64,000 bases of DNA from Gambelia wislizenii (Eukaryota; Chordata; Lepidosauria; Squamata; Crotaphytidae). The DNA is taken from NCBI GenBank assembly GCA_030847615.1, contig JAUMIR010000003.1, positions 54,235,001-54,299,000 of the forward strand. The letters run 5' to 3'. Within the stretch, counting starts at the first letter, position 1. Each line of letters begins with the position of its first letter. The notes beneath the pieces were generated by a model. It did not search any database and was not told the origin of the DNA. It saw only the letters and a program-made list of their open reading frames with translations. This document shows positions 60,780-64,000 of this stretch, in pieces. Position numbers and translations under genes: made by a program.

Positions 60780-61390
60780 TCATTAAAAAAAAACACAATT
60801 AAATAGCAGTGCAGCTTTTTTAAAAAACGAAATTAAAACGATATAACATTAAAACATAATAAGTAAAACAGATAAAGATAGCTAGCATGATGTAGAGGTG
60901 TATTTGAGTCTGTTTGCTATTCTCTGCAGTAGTTAGAGCATTGGACTACAACTCTGGAGACTAGGGTTCAAATCCCTTTTTGGCCATGGAAACCCACTGG
61001 GTGACCTTAGGCAAGTCACACACTCTCAGCCTCAGAGGAAGGCAAAGGTAAGCACCCCCTCTGAACAAATCTTGCCAAGAAAACTCCATGATAGGTTTGC
61101 CTTAGGGTTGCCATAAGTCAGAAATGACTTGAAGGCATACAATAAAAACAAGATTAAACACAGATTTTTTTAAAAAAGGTAAAAACAGATAAAATACCCC
61201 CCCTTAAAAACTGTTTTTGCAACATAAAATATAAGCCAAATACTTGCCTGAATAAAGAGGTCTTTGTCTGCTGGCAAAAGGAAGTGAGAGAGGGGGCCAA
61301 CCGAACCTCCCAGGGGAGGGAACACCATAACCTGGAAGCAACCACTGAGAAGGCTCTCTCCCATGTTCTCACCAAGCCTACCTGGGATAG
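60780..61390 (-). pseudogene. L2 LINE C-terminus and 3' UTR (minus strand), split by a SINE
   Basis: Minus strand 61375-61230 decodes to a segment with RAFSVVASRLW, then LPWEVRLAPSL and LFRQVFGLYF, the conserved C-terminal end of L2 ORF2. The 3' UTR runs through AAAATACCCCCCCTTAAA-type sequence and an AT-rich tract. It resumes beyond the SINE at 60780-60881 with ATTAAAACGATATAACATTA. The protein part is short and open for 73 codons but lacks the rest of the RT. Confidence 0.75.
60882..61150 (+). mobile_element. tRNA-derived SINE, lizard type (plus strand), nested in L2
   Basis: It starts GCTAGCATGATGTAGAGG, has about 40 bp of extra sequence, then TAGAGCATTGGACTACAAC and the B box GGTTCAAATCC (about 60965-60975). 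GTGACCTTAGGCAAGTCAC, TCAGCCTCAGAGGAAGGC, CAAATCTTGCCAAGAAAAC and GCCATAAGTCAGAAATGAC follow, with an A-rich tail at about 61139-61150. ACAGATAAA occurs on both sides (about 60868 and 61185) and may be part of a target-site duplication, though the spacing is loose. Confidence 0.82.
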
Positions 61391-63642
61391 TAGTATGACT
61401 AAGAGACAGCCTTCCCCAGGATGCCTATGATGTGCTCCTTTCAGAACCAGAAGGAAAGCTTCCCACCCCTGATTCTAACATGTTATAAACGTCCAGGTTT
61501 TTTAAACAGTAGTTTTTCTCCTTTGAATACTGTCAAAGTTTTTATTCTGTTTGAGGGTTTTAGGTGAATTACCGGTAGTTCTTTTTATTCTCACTAAACC
61601 TTTCTTGATAATGTTTTATTATTAATTTTTTTGTCTATGGTTTAGAGCTGCATTTTTACATTTTTATTATTTATTATTTTGTTGTTGACAGATGGTGTAC
61701 AAATCTGGTTAGTAAATAATATTATTTATTTACTATGAAAAGATTGCTCTTGAGAATGGGTTAGACCTCCACTTATCATCATACAACTTTTTTTTTAAAA
61801 AAAGAATTGCAGTGTTGTTTCCTTTCCGAAATGACCGTATCATATTGGTAATATATTTCCAGACATGCCAATAAATTCTCAGCTTCTTTTTCTTTGTGAC
61901 AGTGGCCCTGAACTCACACATCAGAGTTAGGTTCTTAACTCACTCTCTCCACTTGATAAATTACTTGGCACTACTGACTTGGATAAGATTTGCAGGGCTC
62001 ATTCATAATCCTGAAAGTGATTATGAATTATGAATTAAATTCATAATCCTGAATCCTGAAAGCCGTAGAATAGTTTCTGAGACTGCATTCTAGGCACACG
62101 TTAGTCTCATTGAATGCATATGACTTATCTCTGAATAAACATATATAGGATTGTGGCATGCCTCAGACAAACCTGAAGAGGGCAAGGAGTTTACTTATTG
62201 GGATTGTGGTCATTTGTTGTGTTTTTTCCCCTAGTGGGTAAAAGTAATGATGGTGTAGGGGGTGTGGAGGGAGAAATACAAGAGCTGCCAGAACGTGTTG
62301 TACTTGAAAACCTTGAAAGAAAGCAAAGGAGTAACAGTTTGTCTTTTTCTTTTAGCTTGTTCTTTCCCACCTCAAATACTGTTTTCTTCTATATGCATCA
62401 TGGGTGTGAAGTTTCAGATAGGCAAATGCACAGCTATTTCAGGCCTTTCTCTTTAATACCTTCATCTGCATTGCCTTCTATGCTCTTTAATGTAAGTCTT
62501 GTAAACTGAGGCTGCACAAGTGTCTTGCTCTTATAGTCATAGCAGAAGAGACTGAGGGCCATATTTCGTGTATGTATATTTAGTGTCATTTACTGTAGGT
62601 TTTTTCACTCATAAGAGATAACTGCCTCTATATATTCCATTAAATTCACAACATATAATTTTGGCTCACTGATGGTGCAGGTTCTACTTGGTTGGCTGGT
62701 TAGTAGTGAAGTAAACAAACAAGCTAAGACAGGAATTGAAAATCCAGATGTAGCAGGCAAGTTGTTTACCTCACCTCACAATGGTGTTAAGCCTCAGGGC
62801 AGTAGATTTGTATCCTAAATCAGGGTAGTTGAGATCTTCCATTAAAGCCACTTTATAGAAGGAAGTAGTACTTACCTTCCCTACTATGCTATCATGTACT
62901 CTGTGATACTCTACAGGTTTTTTTATTATTATTATAATTGCATGGAGACACTTTCAATGTGACCAGGATGCTTACACAAGTCATTTCTGTGATGAGGACA
63001 GCCCACTGCTGAGTTGCCTAGATCACAAAAATTGCTAAATGTGTCAGTTGATACAGCTGCTTCACCATAAAAGATTTTTTAAGCGATTGTTTAGCATAAC
63101 TTACTGAAGTGTGGAGAAAAGAAATGCCATTTGTTTCTGAAAAGTAATCTTTCTTATTTTATAGTAATGAAGTATATGGATTCAGATAGCTTGCAGACGT
63201 TTGGTAACCCCGTGTGATACCTGAAACTTATGGAAAGATGAAAATAACAACAGTGACTCCCCTTGCTTTGTAGTTCTTGCCACGAAACTCTCTGGGTGAG
63301 GATTGTGAGGATACAACTGGTGATCTTCCATCCTCACTGTAGCCCAGCACACCCTGGAAAACATGTTCTGGAGGGCTGGGAAACCACACAGAGTGGCACT
63401 GAGGCCTGTGAGGGAAAGAAAGTTCCATCACATTGGCTTTGGGATCTTCTACTCATTATAAGCTATGTTTGATTGGATCCAGAGATGTACTTGCTCAAAT
63501 GGAAGGTGTGGTTCTGGTTATTAGATCTGAAAAAGTTTATAACAGAGTTGGAAAAGGTGTAGAAAATAGCATTCTAAATCAAGGTTGGAACAACTTACCT
63601 GTTAATATTTGAAAGGTTTCTTTATTTTATAAAAAGGGAACA
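61391..63642 (+). other. EPHA4 intron 3, no gene seen
   Basis: Intron. It includes AT-rich sequence at 61490-61740 that may be more LINE tail, a small direct repeat TTCATAATCCTGAA around 62003-62055, and a dispersed-repeat end at about 62083-62155. EPHA4 exon 4 was not seen up to the end of the window. Confidence 0.5.
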
Positions 63643-63864
63643 AAGGAGATTTTCACACTACACTGTTATAGTGTTACTATTCCACTTTAACTGCTCTGGC
63701 TTCCTCCTGTGGAATTCTGCGTTTGTAGTTTAGTGAGGCCTAAGATCTCTGTGTCTGAGAGTTGTAAATGCCCCTCCCTAAACTGTAAATCCCAGGATTC
63801 CACAGGAGACAGCCATAGCAAATAAAGTGGAATAGTAACACTATAACAGTGTGAAAATCTCCTT
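63643..63864. mobile_element. Palindromic MITE, 222 bp
   Basis: The ends AAGGAGATTTTCACACT... and ...GTGAAAATCTCCTT are exact inverted copies. They continue as GTTATAGTGTTACTATTCCA on both sides and, less exactly, inwards past TCCTGTGGAATTCTG to TCTCTGTGTCTGAGAGTTG near the centre. The left arm has a 5-bp duplication (CACTACACT). It is non-coding. Confidence 0.8.
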
Positions 63865-63877
63865 AATACCCAAAAGG

Positions 63878-64000
63878 CACCAGATCCCATCGGATCTTGG
63901 AAGCTAAGCAGGGTTGGCCCTGATTAATACTTGGATGGGAAACAGCCATTGAACACCAGCTATAGGCTACATTTCAGAGGAAGGTGATGGCAAACCACCT
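63878..64000 (+). mobile_element. 5S-rRNA-derived SINE (plus strand), cut by window end
   Basis: GGCACCAGATCCCATCGGATC, TTGGAAGCTAAGCAGGG, TTGGCCCTGATTAATACTTG and GATGGGAAAC follow 5S rRNA from its middle to near its 3' end, including the internal pol III control region. The sequence then leaves 5S and continues GAGGAAGGTGATGGCAAACC, a tail known from squamate 5S SINEs. The 5' third of 5S is poorly kept. It is not a functional 5S gene. It directly follows the palindromic MITE. Confidence 0.88.

Noticed and set aside
63878..64000. Functional 5S rRNA gene
   Set aside because: The 5' third is poorly matched, there are substitutions in the promoter region, and the sequence leaves 5S for a SINE tail. 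A SINE explains it better.
3550..64000. EPHA4 exon 4 or later exons
   Set aside because: I looked for the Cys-rich continuation after E-C-Q and for fibronectin and kinase motifs on the plus strand and saw none. A translated search would settle it.

Overview
The window is vertebrate genomic DNA, most likely from a squamate reptile (lizard or snake). It is AT-rich and CpG-poor, with no operons and no bacterial or phage genes. The only host protein-coding segment I can support is one exon on the + strand, positions 2759-3422. It encodes most of the ephrin-binding domain of the receptor tyrosine kinase EPHA4 and runs into the cysteine-rich region. It is bounded by a canonical acceptor and donor. 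Positions 1-2758 are therefore the end of the preceding intron (intron 2), and 3423-64000 is the start of a very long intron 3. I saw no further EPHA4 exon downstream.

The squamate assignment rests on the repeats. There are CR1 LINE copies ending in the ATTCTATG-type 3' microsatellite, L2 LINE copies, tRNA-derived SINEs of lizard type, 5S-rRNA-derived SINEs, and many short DNA-transposon derivatives with TA-flanked or hAT-like ends.

Layout. 1-3.4 kb: intron 2 end, a foldback repeat and the EPHA4 exon. 3.4-18 kb: mostly unremarkable intron, with a CR1 tail (10.9 kb), a 0.69-kb TA-flanked element carrying a G-rich array (11.7-12.4 kb) and an L2 tail (13.2 kb). 18.8-26.7 kb: several DNA-element derivatives, an LTR-like segment, a SINE and a decayed LINE on the minus strand. 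28.7-36.5 kb: 5S-derived SINE with a 47-bp tandem duplication, three TA-flanked MITEs, a SINE, an internally deleted CR1 with reverse transcriptase, a second LTR-like segment, a 21-bp minisatellite and a CpG-rich patch. 37.5-45.7 kb: SINEs, a hAT-like element, a 33-nt alternating pyrimidine/purine tract beside a long hairpin, and an old L2 interrupted by a near-perfect palindrome with a 13-bp target-site duplication. 47-64 kb: SINEs, LINE tails, small palindromic elements and a 5S-derived SINE cut by the window end.

No new multi-gene system is visible. The most interesting signals are the palindromic insertion at 43.9-44.1 kb, the long hairpin at 41.9-42.4 kb, the 5S-derived SINEs, and an in-frame stop plus AATAAA just inside intron 3 that could allow a truncated secreted EPHA4 ectodomain.
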